From positions 682,001-746,000 of the forward strand of contig CANMQP010000007.1 in assembly GCA_947500035.1 (NCBI GenBank): DNA of 64,000 bases, in the 5' to 3' direction. The stretch comes from an uncultured Kiloniellaceae bacterium (GTDB lineage: Bacteria; Pseudomonadota; Alphaproteobacteria; Kiloniellales; Kiloniellaceae). Positions 16,848 through 26,117 of this stretch are shown here, piece by piece. Positions within the stretch are counted from its first letter, which is position 1. Every line of letters starts with the position of its first letter. The position numbers were made by a program, and so were the translations under genes. A model generated the notes under the pieces. The model saw only the letters and a program-made list of their open reading frames with translations, did not search any database and was not told the DNA's origin.

Positions 16848-17150
16848 ATGAACCTGACCCCGAGAGAAAAGGACAAGCTGCTGATCAGCATGGCCGCCAT
16901 GGTGGCGCGCCGCCGGCTGGAGCGCGGTGTCAAACTCAATCACCCCGAGGCCATTGCCCTGATCACCGACTTCGTGATCGAGGGCGCGCGCGACGGCCGC
17001 AGCGTCGCCGAACTCATGGCGGCGGGCGCGAAGGTCATCACCCGCGACCAGGTCATGGAAGGCATCGCCGAGATGATCCACGACGTCCAGGTCGAAGCCA
17101 CTTTCCCCGACGGCACCAAACTGGTGACCGTTCACGAACCGATCCGCTGA
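16848..17150 (+). CDS. ureA: Urease subunit gamma
   Basis: 100 residues, full family length ([20 protein letters not shown] start, [32 protein letters not shown] and [19 protein letters not shown]). The ATG is preceded by GGAAGGACC. It starts 20 bp after the right end of the inverted-repeat element, which may therefore supply or disturb its leader. It assembles with UreB and UreC into the nickel urease in the cytoplasm. Confidence 0.96.
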   Translation: MNLTPREKDKLLISMAAMVARRRLERGVKLNHPEAIALITDFVIEGARDGRSVAELMAAGAKVITRDQVMEGIAEMIHDVQVEATFPDGTKLVTVHEPIR

Positions 17151-17176
17151 GCCCCCGGTCAAAGGAGACAGCCCCC

Positions 17177-17485
17177 ATGATCCCAGGTGAAATCATCACG
17201 ACCGACGGCGAGATCACACTCAACGAAGGCAGCGAAGCGACGACCCTTGAGGTCGCGAATAGCGGCGACCGCCCCGTGCAGGTCGGCTCCCATTATCACT
17301 TCTTCGAAGTCAACCCGGCCCTTCTGTTCGATAGAGAAGCATCTCGCGGCCAACGTCTGGACATCGCCGCAGGCACCGCCGTGCGTTTTGAGCCTGGCCA
17401 GACCCGTGAAGTTACGCTGGTGCCCCTGCGCGGCAAGCGGGCCGTCTTCGGCTTCAATGCAAAAGTCATGGGAGGGCTCGACTGA
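17177..17485 (+). CDS. ureB: Urease subunit beta
   Basis: 102 residues, [20 protein letters not shown] start, [20 protein letters not shown] and [30 protein letters not shown] precedes the ATG. It overlaps the ureC start (TGATG). Complete and typical. Confidence 0.96.
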   Translation: MIPGEIITTDGEITLNEGSEATTLEVANSGDRPVQVGSHYHFFEVNPALLFDREASRGQRLDIAAGTAVRFEPGQTREVTLVPLRGKRAVFGFNAKVMGGLD

Positions 17486-19194
17486 TGCCCGCAAAAATTT
17501 CCCGCTCGAGCTATGCCGCCATGTACGGCCCGACCACCGGGGACAAAGTCCGGCTCGCCGACACCGAGCTCTTCATCGAGGTGGAGACGGACCTGACCAC
17601 CTATGGCGAAGAGGTCAAGTTCGGCGGCGGCAAGGTCATCCGCGACGGCATGGGCCAGAGCCAGGCCTCCCGAACCCAGGGGGCAGTGGATACGGTCATC
17701 ACCAACGCCCTGATCGTCGATCACACAGGCATCTACAAAGCCGATGTCGGACTGAAGGATGGGCGGATCGCGGGTATCGGCAAGGCGGGTAACCCGGATA
17801 CCCAGCCGAACGTCGACATCATAGTCGGCATCTCGACGGAAGCGATCGCGGGGGAAGGCAAGATCCTGACCACCGGCGGCTTCGATGCCCATATCCACTT
17901 CATCTGCCCGCAGCAGATCGAGGAGGCCCTGACCTCAGGCGTGACCACCATGCTGGGCGGCGGCACCGGCCCGGCCACCGGCACCAACGCCACCACCTGC
18001 ACACCCGGTCCCTGGCACATCGGACGCATGCTGCAGGCCGCCGAGGCCTTTCCCATGAACCTGGCCTTTTCGGGCAAGGGCAATGCCTCGCAGCCCGCGG
18101 GACTGATCGAACAGATTGAAGCCGGTGCCTGTTCCCTGAAGCTGCACGAGGACTGGGGCACCACCCCAGCCGCCATCGACTGCTGCCTTTCGGTGGCGGA
18201 GGAGATGGACGTGCAGGTCATGATCCACACGGACACCCTGAACGAGTCCGGCTTCGTGGAACACACCATCGAGGCCCTCAAGGGCCGGACCATTCATGCC
18301 TTCCACACCGAGGGTGCGGGCGGCGGCCACGCCCCCGACATCATCAAGGTCTGCGGCCTGCAGAACGTGATTCCTTCTTCCACCAACCCGACCCGGCCCT
18401 ACACGGTCAATACGGTGGACGAGCACCTGGATATGCTGATGGTCTGCCACCATCTGGATCCCTCCATTGCCGAGGACGTGGCTTTCGCGGAGAGCCGTAT
18501 CCGGAAAGAGACCATCGCGGCGGAAGACATTCTTCACGACATCGGCGCCTTCTCGATCATCGCCTCGGACAGTCAGGCCATGGGCCGGGTCGGCGAGGTT
18601 CTGATCCGCACCTGGCAGACCGCCGACAAGATGAAGCGTCAGCGCGGCCGCCTGCCGGAGGAGACCGGCGACAACGATAACCTCCGGGTCCGGCGCTACA
18701 TCGCGAAATACACCATCAACCCGGCCATCGCCCACGGCATGTCGGCCCACATCGGCTCGCTGGAGGTCGGCAAGCTGGCCGATCTGGTGCTCTGGTCCCC
18801 GGCCTTTTTCGGCGTGAAACCGGATCTGGTCCTGAAGATGGGCAGCATCGCCATGGCCCCCATGGGTGACCCCAACGCCTCGATCCCGACGCCTCAGCCG
18901 GTGCACTACCGGCCCATGTTCGCGGCCTTCGGCAAGTCCCTGCCCAAGAGCCGCGCGACCTTCGTCTCTGAAGCCGCGATGGCCGGAGACATCTGGGAAG
19001 ATCTCGGCCTGGAAAGCGAAGTACTGGCGGTCAGCGACATCCGCAAGGTCACCAAGGCCGATATGGTCCTGAATGACAAGACACCGGTGATCGAGGTCGA
19101 TCCAGAGACCTACGAGGTGCACGCCGACGGCGAACTCCTGACCTGCGACCCGGCGGAGACCCTGCCCATGGCGCAGCGCTATTTCCTCTTCTAG
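17485..19194 (+). CDS. ureC: Urease subunit alpha (catalytic)
   Basis: 569 residues, the usual length. The nickel ligands and active site are visible: [12 protein letters not shown] (His-x-His, about 134-138), [12 protein letters not shown] containing the carbamylated lysine (about 217-219), [10 protein letters not shown], and the mobile-flap sequence around [20 protein letters not shown]. The start is coupled to ureB (TGATG). It hydrolyses urea to ammonia and carbamate. Nothing suggests inactivation. Confidence 0.97.
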   Translation: MPAKISRSSYAAMYGPTTGDKVRLADTELFIEVETDLTTYGEEVKFGGGKVIRDGMGQSQASRTQGAVDTVITNALIVDHTGIYKADVGLKDGRIAGIGKAGNPDTQPNVDIIVGISTEAIAGEGKILTTGGFDAHIHFICPQQIEEALTSGVTTMLGGGTGPATGTNATTCTPGPWHIGRMLQAAEAFPMNLAFSGKGNASQPAGLIEQIEAGACSLKLHEDWGTTPAAIDCCLSVAEEMDVQVMIHTDTLNESGFVEHTIEALKGRTIHAFHTEGAGGGHAPDIIKVCGLQNVIPSSTNPTRPYTVNTVDEHLDMLMVCHHLDPSIAEDVAFAESRIRKETIAAEDILHDIGAFSIIASDSQAMGRVGEVLIRTWQTADKMKRQRGRLPEETGDNDNLRVRRYIAKYTINPAIAHGMSAHIGSLEVGKLADLVLWSPAFFGVKPDLVLKMGSIAMAPMGDPNASIPTPQPVHYRPMFAAFGKSLPKSRATFVSEAAMAGDIWEDLGLESEVLAVSDIRKVTKADMVLNDKTPVIEVDPETYEVHADGELLTCDPAETLPMAQRYFLF

Positions 19195-19222
19195 CCGGAA
19201 TGCAGGTGGAGCGAGAACCCCT

Positions 19223-19711
19223 ATGATCCGCGCCTCCCAGCACCTTTCCGCAGGCCAGTGGAACGGCCCGCCCGCCGACTCCATCACGCTCGGCCAGGAC
19301 CAGCGGGACCGGCGCCGCATCGCGCTGACCAGTGACGGCGGCCTGCGCTTCCTGCTCGATCTGCCGGAGCGGGTCCTGCTGCGTCATGGCGACGGGCTGC
19401 TTCTGGAGGATGGGCGCATGCTGGAAGTGCGCGCTCTGCCGGAGCCTCTGCTCGAGGTGCGCGGCAGGGACACACCGCACCTGCTGCGCCTGGCCTGGCA
19501 CCTGGGCAACCGCCATCTGGAATCGCAGATCGAACCGGACCGTATTCTGATCCGCCGCGACCGGGTGATCGCCGATATGCTGGAGCGCCTGGGCGCGGAG
19601 GTCGGCAAGGTCGTGGAGCCCTTCAATCCGGAAGGTGGCGCTTACGACGGGGCGGCCGGCGGACATGGTGATGGGCACGGGCACGAACATGGACATAGCC
19701 ATGACCACTGA
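19223..19711 (+). CDS. ureE: Urease nickel metallochaperone UreE
   Basis: 162 residues. A UreE N-terminal peptide-binding domain is followed by the metal-binding domain (LLRLAWHLGNRHLESQIEPD; RDRVIADMLERLGAEV) and a C-terminal nickel-binding tail rich in His and Gly ([16 protein letters not shown]). It delivers nickel to UreG/urease. Its end overlaps the ureF start. Confidence 0.95.
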   Translation: MIRASQHLSAGQWNGPPADSITLGQDQRDRRRIALTSDGGLRFLLDLPERVLLRHGDGLLLEDGRMLEVRALPEPLLEVRGRDTPHLLRLAWHLGNRHLESQIEPDRILIRRDRVIADMLERLGAEVGKVVEPFNPEGGAYDGAAGGHGDGHGHEHGHSHDH

Positions 19712-20395
19712 ATCCTCTTCCGCCCTCTACCGCTTGCTCACCTGGCTTTCGCCGGCCTATCCGGTCGGCGCCTTTGCCTACAGCCAGGGTCTGGAGACCG
19801 CCATCGCACGCGGTCTGGTGACGGACTGCGCGGCCACGCAGGACTGGATCGAAGACAGCCTGCGTTCCGGCAGCCTCTGGAGCGATGCGGTGATCTTCGC
19901 CCGCGCCCATGAGGCGGCGCGGGAGCGCGACGGCCCAGACAATCCAACGCTCGCGGAGATCAACCTCTTCGCGCTCGCCTTCCAGCCCGCGAGGGAACTG
20001 CGGGAAGAGACCCTGGCGTTGGGCAGCGCCTTTCTGCGCACGACACAGCAGGCCTGGCCCTGTGATGCGCTCAGGCTTGTGGAAGAGGCGCTCGGTTCCG
20101 AAACAGCTTATCCCCTCGCCGTCGCCAGCGCAGCGGCCGGTCACGGCATCGCCGCAGAGCCGGCCCTGGAAGCCTGGCTGCACGCCGGCGTCTCCAACCT
20201 GATTTCCGCCGCCATCCGCCTGGTGCCGCTGGGCCAGAGCGAAGGCCAGAGCCTCCTCGCTGGCCTGGAGCCGGTGATCGCCGAAACCGCCGCGCGCGCC
20301 GCCGAAACCCGGCTCGATGACCTGACCACCAACAACCTCATGGCCGAGATCTGCGCCATGGCCCATGAAACCCAGCACACGAGATTGTTCCGCTC

Positions 20396-20399
<4 letters not shown>
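19701..20399 (+). CDS. ureF: Urease accessory protein UreF
   Basis: 232 residues from the ATG of [13 protein letters not shown], which overlaps the end of ureE; an in-frame ATG at 19689 is an alternative and longer forms overlap ureE deeply. UreF motifs: [18 protein letters not shown] near the N-terminus, and the [11 protein letters not shown] and [15 protein letters not shown] segments. All-helical; it bridges UreD and UreG and gates UreG GTPase activity. It ends in an ATGA overlap with ureG. Confidence 0.93.
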
Positions 20400-21135
<736 letters not shown>

Positions 21136-21148
<13 letters not shown>

Positions 21149-21198
21149 CAACTGTATCCAATCGCCCCAATGGTTACCAACTGGTGGGAATAGCCTCT
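21136..21198. terminator. Inverted repeat spanning the ureG stop
   Basis: AGAGGCTATT (21136-21145) and AATAGCCTCT (21189-21198) are perfect 10-bp arms enclosing the ureG stop and the inner pair CCA...TGG around GGTTACC. No T-run follows. It may form a 3' mRNA structure at the end of the urease operon. Confidence 0.35.
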
Positions 21199-21223
21199 CT
21201 GGAGAGAGACCCACGCCCACACC

Positions 21224-21520
21224 CTACCTCACCCTACTCAGATACCCCAGGTCCGACATCGGCAGCAGCAGCGCCAAAACCAGCGCGCAGGCGATCACGA
21301 TCCACATGCGCCGTTTCGCGGCCCGCGAGCTCTGGTCGCGGCGGTGGCCATAGGTGGCCAGGGCCGAGGCCACGAGGGCCAGGATGAGGCTGGCCAGGTT
21401 GGCGAAGGGGACCGTCATGGCGGTGGTGAAGCTGGGGGAAAGCTGGTTGTGGGCGATGGCGCCGGCGAGCAGGCAGAGCGCGCCCAGCAGAAAGAGATGG
21501 GTCAGGATGCGGAGGATCAT
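21224..21520 (-). CDS. Small three-helix membrane protein, unknown function
   Basis: 98 residues, start ATG with an AAAGGAGCGACC leader. Hydrophobic segments at about 2-24 (ILRILTHLFLLGALCLLAGA), 37-57 (VPFANLASLILALVASALAT) and 73-90 (WIVIACALVLALLLPM) are separated by a basic loop (YGHRRDQSSRAAKRR). No recognised family. It is convergent with ureG. Confidence 0.65.
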   Translation of the reverse strand: MILRILTHLFLLGALCLLAGAIAHNQLSPSFTTAMTVPFANLASLILALVASALATYGHRRDQSSRAAKRRMWIVIACALVLALLLPMSDLGYLSRVR

Positions 21521-21772
21521 GGTCGCTCCTTTGGGGTGGGCCAAAGATCGGGAAGACCGAAGAATCAGGCGGGCGGAAGAACACGCCAAAGGGAGCGCTG
21601 CGGATTATCCAGATCCGGAACGCCCCCTCGGCTTATTCAGCTCACAGTCTGCGTTGTGCGCTTAGCGCAGTTTGCGTTTAAGCGGCCTCGGAATTCACTG
21701 CCTCTCAATCAGCCGAGCGCTGACTTCGAACGCAAATTCCGAGACACTTTGCGGCACGCAAACGCTAAGGGC

Positions 21773-22621
21773 TTAGAACGTGGCGTCGACGTAGGACACC
21801 GTGCCGCTGCTGCCCGAGCCGTTGCCGCTCTCGATCTCGTTGCGGATGCTGCCCACGAGTTTCGACTTGCCCTCATCCATCTGGATGTTCACCAGACCGC
21901 CATCTTTGGTGATCTTGCCGGCGTGGACTGCGGCCACACAGATCACGGCATTCAGCGTATAGGAATCCGTACCCGTGATGGCTCTGAGCTTGCCGCTGGG
22001 GGCCGCCGGGCAGTTGAAAGTGAAACGCTGGCCACGGAGTTTCTTATAGGCGTAACCGGACTTGGTGAATTTCATGTCCCACTTCACCCGCGGGATGTAG
22101 GGCGCCCGTGCCTCGTCCGCAGCTGCGGTGTTGGCGGCATCGAGGAAGACCATGGAGCGCTTGGTGCCCGGCAGATTGGCGGAATCGACCTCGTTGCGGC
22201 TGCTGCCCGTGTAGGATTCGAGCCCAGGGTTCACCTGAAGGGTGAAGGGGCCGCCGTCCGCCGCGGTGATCTTGCCGGCGTGCAGGGCGGCAACGCAGAT
22301 CGGATTGTCGCTGGGATAGACATCGGTGCCATAGAGGTCGTCGTTCTTGTCCCGGATGTTGCGGGGCGGGCAGGTCGCCGAGAAGCGCTGACCAATGAAC
22401 TTGTCGTTGTCGAAGTTGTAGCGCTTCAGCGTGTCGTTCCAGCCCAGCTCAGGGAGATTCCGGCCGTCATAGCGGGCGGTATCAATGCCGGACGGAGCCT
22501 CCTGGGCGGCAGTGGTGCCGGTGGTGGCGTTTTGGGCCGCGGCCGTCCCGGCCATCGCGCCGGCGAGACACGCACCCGCAATGGAAGCGGCGGCGAAGAG
22601 TTTCAAGTTTTTGGTTCTCAT
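21773..22621 (-). CDS. Secreted protein with two LCCL domains
   Basis: 282 residues from the ATG spaced nine bases after an AAAGGG ribosome-binding site (an ATG nine bases upstream is too close to it). Signal peptide about residues 1-30 (MRTKNLKLFAAASIAGACLA ... GTAAAQ). Two LCCL-like domains follow, about 70-150 and 175-275, each with the hallmark YGTDVY/TGTDSY, ICVAALHAGKI/ICVAAVHAGKI, a GG-containing beta-strand and SRNEVDS/IRNEIES. Each carries a Cys pair typical of the fold. LCCL domains are best known from animal and protist extracellular proteins and are less common in bacteria. Its role here is unknown; binding of a surface ligand is a guess. Confidence 0.75.
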   Translation of the reverse strand: MRTKNLKLFAAASIAGACLAGAMAGTAAAQNATTGTTAAQEAPSGIDTARYDGRNLPELGWNDTLKRYNFDNDKFIGQRFSATCPPRNIRDKNDDLYGTDVYPSDNPICVAALHAGKITAADGGPFTLQVNPGLESYTGSSRNEVDSANLPGTKRSMVFLDAANTAAADEARAPYIPRVKWDMKFTKSGYAYKKLRGQRFTFNCPAAPSGKLRAITGTDSYTLNAVICVAAVHAGKITKDGGLVNIQMDEGKSKLVGSIRNEIESGNGSGSSGTVSYVDATF

Positions 22622-23100
22622 AATGGACATCCCTTTTTGAATTTGATTCGAACGTAAGTGCGGCGGAGCCTGCCGATATAGAAATCTGATTTTTGAACAT
22701 TCAGATCCCCTCCAAGGAGAGGCGGTGATAAAAAATCGTTTGCCTACGAATTTATTTCACTCGTGCTTTATTAAGTCCGTCTGGCCGCGAGAAGAACCCG
22801 CAAAACTGCATAATCAAAAAGTATTTCTGCAAAGAGGGCGTCCCATCAGGCCGGCTGATCGAGGTCGGATCCCGGGATTTTTTGAGAACCACAGCGCGTT
22901 CGCCAAAAAGATGAGAGCCGCCCAAAGCCCTGCTAAATCTCGTGTTTTTGGCCTATCCTGCAGGATTGCATGAAAGGCGTGCATTTATACGGGTTCATCC
23001 AGAGTTGCACCGGGGGTACTTAAAGACCTGGGATCGTTAATGACCTGTCAGTGACGAGACCGATCGTTCCGCACCACCTCTGAAAAAGCTGGGCAAAGCC
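22622..23100. other. Intergenic region between the LCCL gene and an alpha/beta hydrolase gene
   Basis: 479 bp separating divergent genes. I see a 6-bp-arm hairpin ATCTGA...TCAGAT near 22684-22706 and a 12-bp palindrome ATCCTGCAGGAT near 22957, but no convincing promoter or gene. A short plus-strand frame at 22725-22973 has no coding character. Confidence 0.5.
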
Positions 23101-24036
23101 ATGGCAGAAAAATTCGCAAAGCCGGAAGAAATCTCAAAGCCGGACGATAACGCATCCCCCGAAGACTTTCTAAGGCCTGAAGACTTCTTACGGACGGATG
23201 CAGTGAAGCAATTTCCCTCGAAGGGCCCTTCCCGGACAAAGGTGATCGCATTGCACTGCTCCGGATGGAACGCGAAGCAGTGGCGCAGCCTTTATGACGT
23301 GCTTGGCCCAGACTTCGAACTGCACACGCCGGAAAACTACGGCACCGAAAGCCGGGGCGACTGGCCGGGGGAACAGCCCTTCACGCTCGCGGACGAAGCC
23401 GCCGGGGCCATCGAGATCATAGACGCAAGCCCGGACCCGGTGCATCTGATCGGACACTCTTACGGCGGCGCGCTGGCCCTTCACATCGCTTTGGCCCGCC
23501 CCCATAGAGTTGCGAGCCTCGCGCTTTACGAACCCTGCGCTTACCACCTGCTGCGTCAAATCGGCAGAGAAGGCGAGGAGGGTTTCGCCGAAATCATGGA
23601 GCTGAACAACTTTGTCAAAACCCGGGTCGCCGTTGGGGACTACAAAGCCGCTATGACGAGCTTTGTCGACTACTGGAACGGCTCCGACGCCTGGGTCACG
23701 ATGCGGTCGGATCTTCAGAAACTGATGCTGCGCTGGGCCCTGAAGGCACCGCTTGAGTTCTACGCCCTGATGGAAGAATCCGTGCTGTTAGGCTCATATT
23801 CGGACCTGAACATGCCGGTGCTGCTTTTGCGGGGTGAGCACACGCCAACGCCCACCGAAGCTATTGCGGGCGCGCTCGCCGAAGTTCTGCCGAATGCCCG
23901 GCTGGTGGATGTATCCGGCGCCGGACACATGGGGCACGTCACCCACGCCGACGACGTCCATATCGCCATTGTGGATCATCTGCTGGAAGCCAATCAGTCG
24001 CTCAGCCAGCCATTGCCGCTGCGCAATACGGCATGA
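23101..24036 (+). CDS. Alpha/beta hydrolase
   Basis: 311 residues. The nucleophile elbow GHSYGG (about residues 119-124, LIGHSYGGALALHIALARP), an oxyanion region at LHCSGWNAKQW (about 51-61), an acid near LLLRGEHTPTP and a catalytic His in SGAGHMGHVTHAD give a complete triad. The first 40 residues are a charged, repetitive extension (SPEDFLRPEDFLR) with no signal peptide, so the enzyme is probably cytoplasmic. The ribosome-binding site is weak, so the start could lie downstream of the repeat. A LysR gene follows 27 bp later on the same strand and may regulate it. Substrate unknown. Confidence 0.8.
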   Translation: MAEKFAKPEEISKPDDNASPEDFLRPEDFLRTDAVKQFPSKGPSRTKVIALHCSGWNAKQWRSLYDVLGPDFELHTPENYGTESRGDWPGEQPFTLADEAAGAIEIIDASPDPVHLIGHSYGGALALHIALARPHRVASLALYEPCAYHLLRQIGREGEEGFAEIMELNNFVKTRVAVGDYKAAMTSFVDYWNGSDAWVTMRSDLQKLMLRWALKAPLEFYALMEESVLLGSYSDLNMPVLLLRGEHTPTPTEAIAGALAEVLPNARLVDVSGAGHMGHVTHADDVHIAIVDHLLEANQSLSQPLPLRNTA

Positions 24037-24063
24037 GCTCACGCTACAGGATGCACGGATAAG

Positions 24064-24915
24064 ATGGACTGGAATAATCTGAAAGTGGCGCTGGCGATCA
24101 GCCGGACCGGCTCGCTAACGCGCGCGGCCCAGGTTCTCGGAGTCGACACCTCCACGGCGGGACGGCGCTTGTCGAGCCTGGAAGCCGACCTGGGCGTACC
24201 GCTCTTTGTCAGGACCAAGGCCGGCTTTGCCCTGACCGATGCGGGTCAATCCGCAATTGATCGTGTCATGGTGGTCCAGAACCAGATCTCATCCCTCGTT
24301 GATGAAGTCACGGAATCGAAAGAAGGCCCGGTCGGAACCGTGCGTTTGATCGCCAACTGCTGGATTATCAAGCGTCTTACGGAAACGGCAGTCTCAGACT
24401 TCCTGCAGACAAACCCGCTGATCGATCTGCGCACCCTGACCCGTCCGCCGGACAACCTCGTGCGCAGCGGCGCATCTTTATCCCTCTGGTTCGAGACTGA
24501 GCCCAAAGACGGCGCCTTTACCATCGCCCTGGGAAAAATTCCTTACGCGGTTTATCGCTCGCGCGAAGCGGAGCATGATGTAGAAGGCTGGGTCGCGTTT
24601 CAGGACGAACTTTCGACCTTTCCCCTGCTCGAACGAGCAAACCGGCGGCTGCGCCAACGCAGCAAAGATATGCGGTTTACAGCGTCGGACGCACAGATTC
24701 TGATGACCGCTGTCGGCGTGGGTCTGGGGAACGGGCTCCTGCCCATGTGCATCGCCGGGCAGGACGAGCGGCTGGTGCGGGTCAGCAATGGCGATCCCGA
24801 GCTTGAACGCACGCTCTATATTCACGCCTATCACGACACGGTGCAGACTCTCAGGATCCAGGCCACAATCAAATGGTTGCGAGAATCGTTTGAGCGGGTA
24901 TTTCGCGCTGCTTGA
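24064..24915 (+). CDS. LysR-family regulator, paralogue of the gene at 57278-58174
   Basis: 283 residues. The winged helix-turn-helix (MDWNNLKVALAISRTGSLTR, AAQVLGVDTSTAGRRLSSLE) and the effector domain have long stretches in common with the LysR at 57 kb (FVRTKAGFALTDAG, PYAVYRSR, GLLPMC, HDTVQTLR). Serine and threonine replace the more common AxSQ residues in the recognition helix of both. It lies 27 bp after a hydrolase gene and is probably co-transcribed with it. Confidence 0.85.
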   Translation: MDWNNLKVALAISRTGSLTRAAQVLGVDTSTAGRRLSSLEADLGVPLFVRTKAGFALTDAGQSAIDRVMVVQNQISSLVDEVTESKEGPVGTVRLIANCWIIKRLTETAVSDFLQTNPLIDLRTLTRPPDNLVRSGASLSLWFETEPKDGAFTIALGKIPYAVYRSREAEHDVEGWVAFQDELSTFPLLERANRRLRQRSKDMRFTASDAQILMTAVGVGLGNGLLPMCIAGQDERLVRVSNGDPELERTLYIHAYHDTVQTLRIQATIKWLRESFERVFRAA

Positions 24916-25013
24916 GGCTCGTGACGCGCTCTTTTGAGACGAGAAGAAAAAACGCCCCGCGTGCGGACTCATCCAATGATACGCTCTGCCTGAGCCCGGA
25001 CCGGGCGAGCACG

Positions 25014-25691
25014 TCAGTCCCCCCTCAGCCGGTAGCCCGCACCTCTGATGGTTTGCAGTTTATCGCACTGCGTCCCGAGTTTGCGGCGCAGGCGACCGAC
25101 ATAAACATCCACGACGTTGGTCAGGGGGTCTTCGTTGGTGCCCCAAACGCTGTTGAGGATGCGCTCCCGCGAGAATACGCGGCCGGGCTTGGAGAGAAAG
25201 AGTTTCAGAATCTCACGTTCCTTGGCGGTCAGATCAAGCACCTCGCCCTCCACGGTCGCCTGCAGGCTCTCCAGGTCCAACGTGATAGCGCCAACCTGCA
25301 ACAGACTTTGTGCGGGCGGATCGCTGAATTGAGTTGAGCGCCGTGCAAGGGCTTCGATACGCGCGATGAGTTCATCGAACTCGAAAGGCTTGCCCATGTA
25401 GTCGTCGGCACCGAGCCGCAAGCCCGCGACCCGTTCGTCCAGCGCATCGAGCGCCGAGAGCATAAGAATAGGCGTCAGGTCCCGGCGCGCACGCAGTTTC
25501 CGGCAAAAGTCCTGCCCCTGCATACCTGGCAGCACCAGATCCAGAACGATTACGTCGAATCGATCCTGCAGCGACAGCTCCATTGCAGTCTCGGCATCGG
25601 GCGCATGGGTCACCACCCATCCCTCGGCGCGCAGGCCCCGGACGATGAAGTCGGCTACCCGGGCCTCGTCCTCCACAAGTAAAAGGTTCAT
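25014..25691 (-). CDS. OmpR/PhoB-family response regulator
   Basis: 225 residues from the ATG of MNLLLVEDE, preceded by GGGAGG; an in-frame extension further upstream has no receiver similarity. The receiver domain has the acidic pocket (E7, D8), the phospho-acceptor D51 in IVLDLVLPG and the lysine of MGKPFEF. The C-terminal winged helix shows EREILKLFLSKPGRVFSRER and VVDVYVGRLRRKL. It is the last gene of the minus-strand operon led by the beta-hydroxylase gene and is the partner of the kinase encoded at 26118-27695. A 426-bp gap separates the two, which is unusual. Confidence 0.9.
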   Translation of the reverse strand: MNLLLVEDEARVADFIVRGLRAEGWVVTHAPDAETAMELSLQDRFDVIVLDLVLPGMQGQDFCRKLRARRDLTPILMLSALDALDERVAGLRLGADDYMGKPFEFDELIARIEALARRSTQFSDPPAQSLLQVGAITLDLESLQATVEGEVLDLTAKEREILKLFLSKPGRVFSRERILNSVWGTNEDPLTNVVDVYVGRLRRKLGTQCDKLQTIRGAGYRLRGD

Positions 25692-26117
25692 GGTTCCAAA
25701 TCCTCCCAGAGCCGATCGTTCCGCGATTCGCAAGGCGCGCGCATCGCATGGGGAGAGAGAGACATATCGCCGTTCCTTCTGTTCGCGTGTGACACTTTGC
25801 AGCCCGGAGCGAACTTTCCGCTCAGCTGCAACCTGCGCACACGGACCGCAAATGGTCTGTGTCAGATCCGGTCGGACGAGTGATCCAGCTGTAACTGAAT
25901 CTCCTCGAAACGAGCCGGCTTTCATGACAACAACGGTCACTTCGGCGATTTAATCCCTGCAGTTCTGTGACAAAAAAGGGGCGCACAAAAAAACTCACAA
26001 GCCCACTCGCTCTGCGGAAGTATAGCAGCTTCAGGTATCTTGCAGGTTGAGTAGCTTTTTCAATCAAGACGGGCAGCGCGTTACATGCGCAAAATCGTCA
26101 TGAGAAAGGGAAGTTTT
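25692..26117. other. Gap between histidine kinase and response regulator genes
   Basis: 426 bp. On the minus strand a frame continuous with the response regulator stays open for 83 codons but looks non-coding (no ribosome-binding site, no domain). The spacer may hold a separate promoter for the regulator. I see no terminator with a T-run. Confidence 0.4.

Noticed and set aside
17935-19320. Long minus-strand frame inside ureC
   Set aside because: Shadow of the conserved urease alpha gene in GC-rich DNA.
22725-22973. 82-codon plus-strand open frame between divergent genes
   Set aside because: Unnatural composition, no leader, and it crosses a palindrome.
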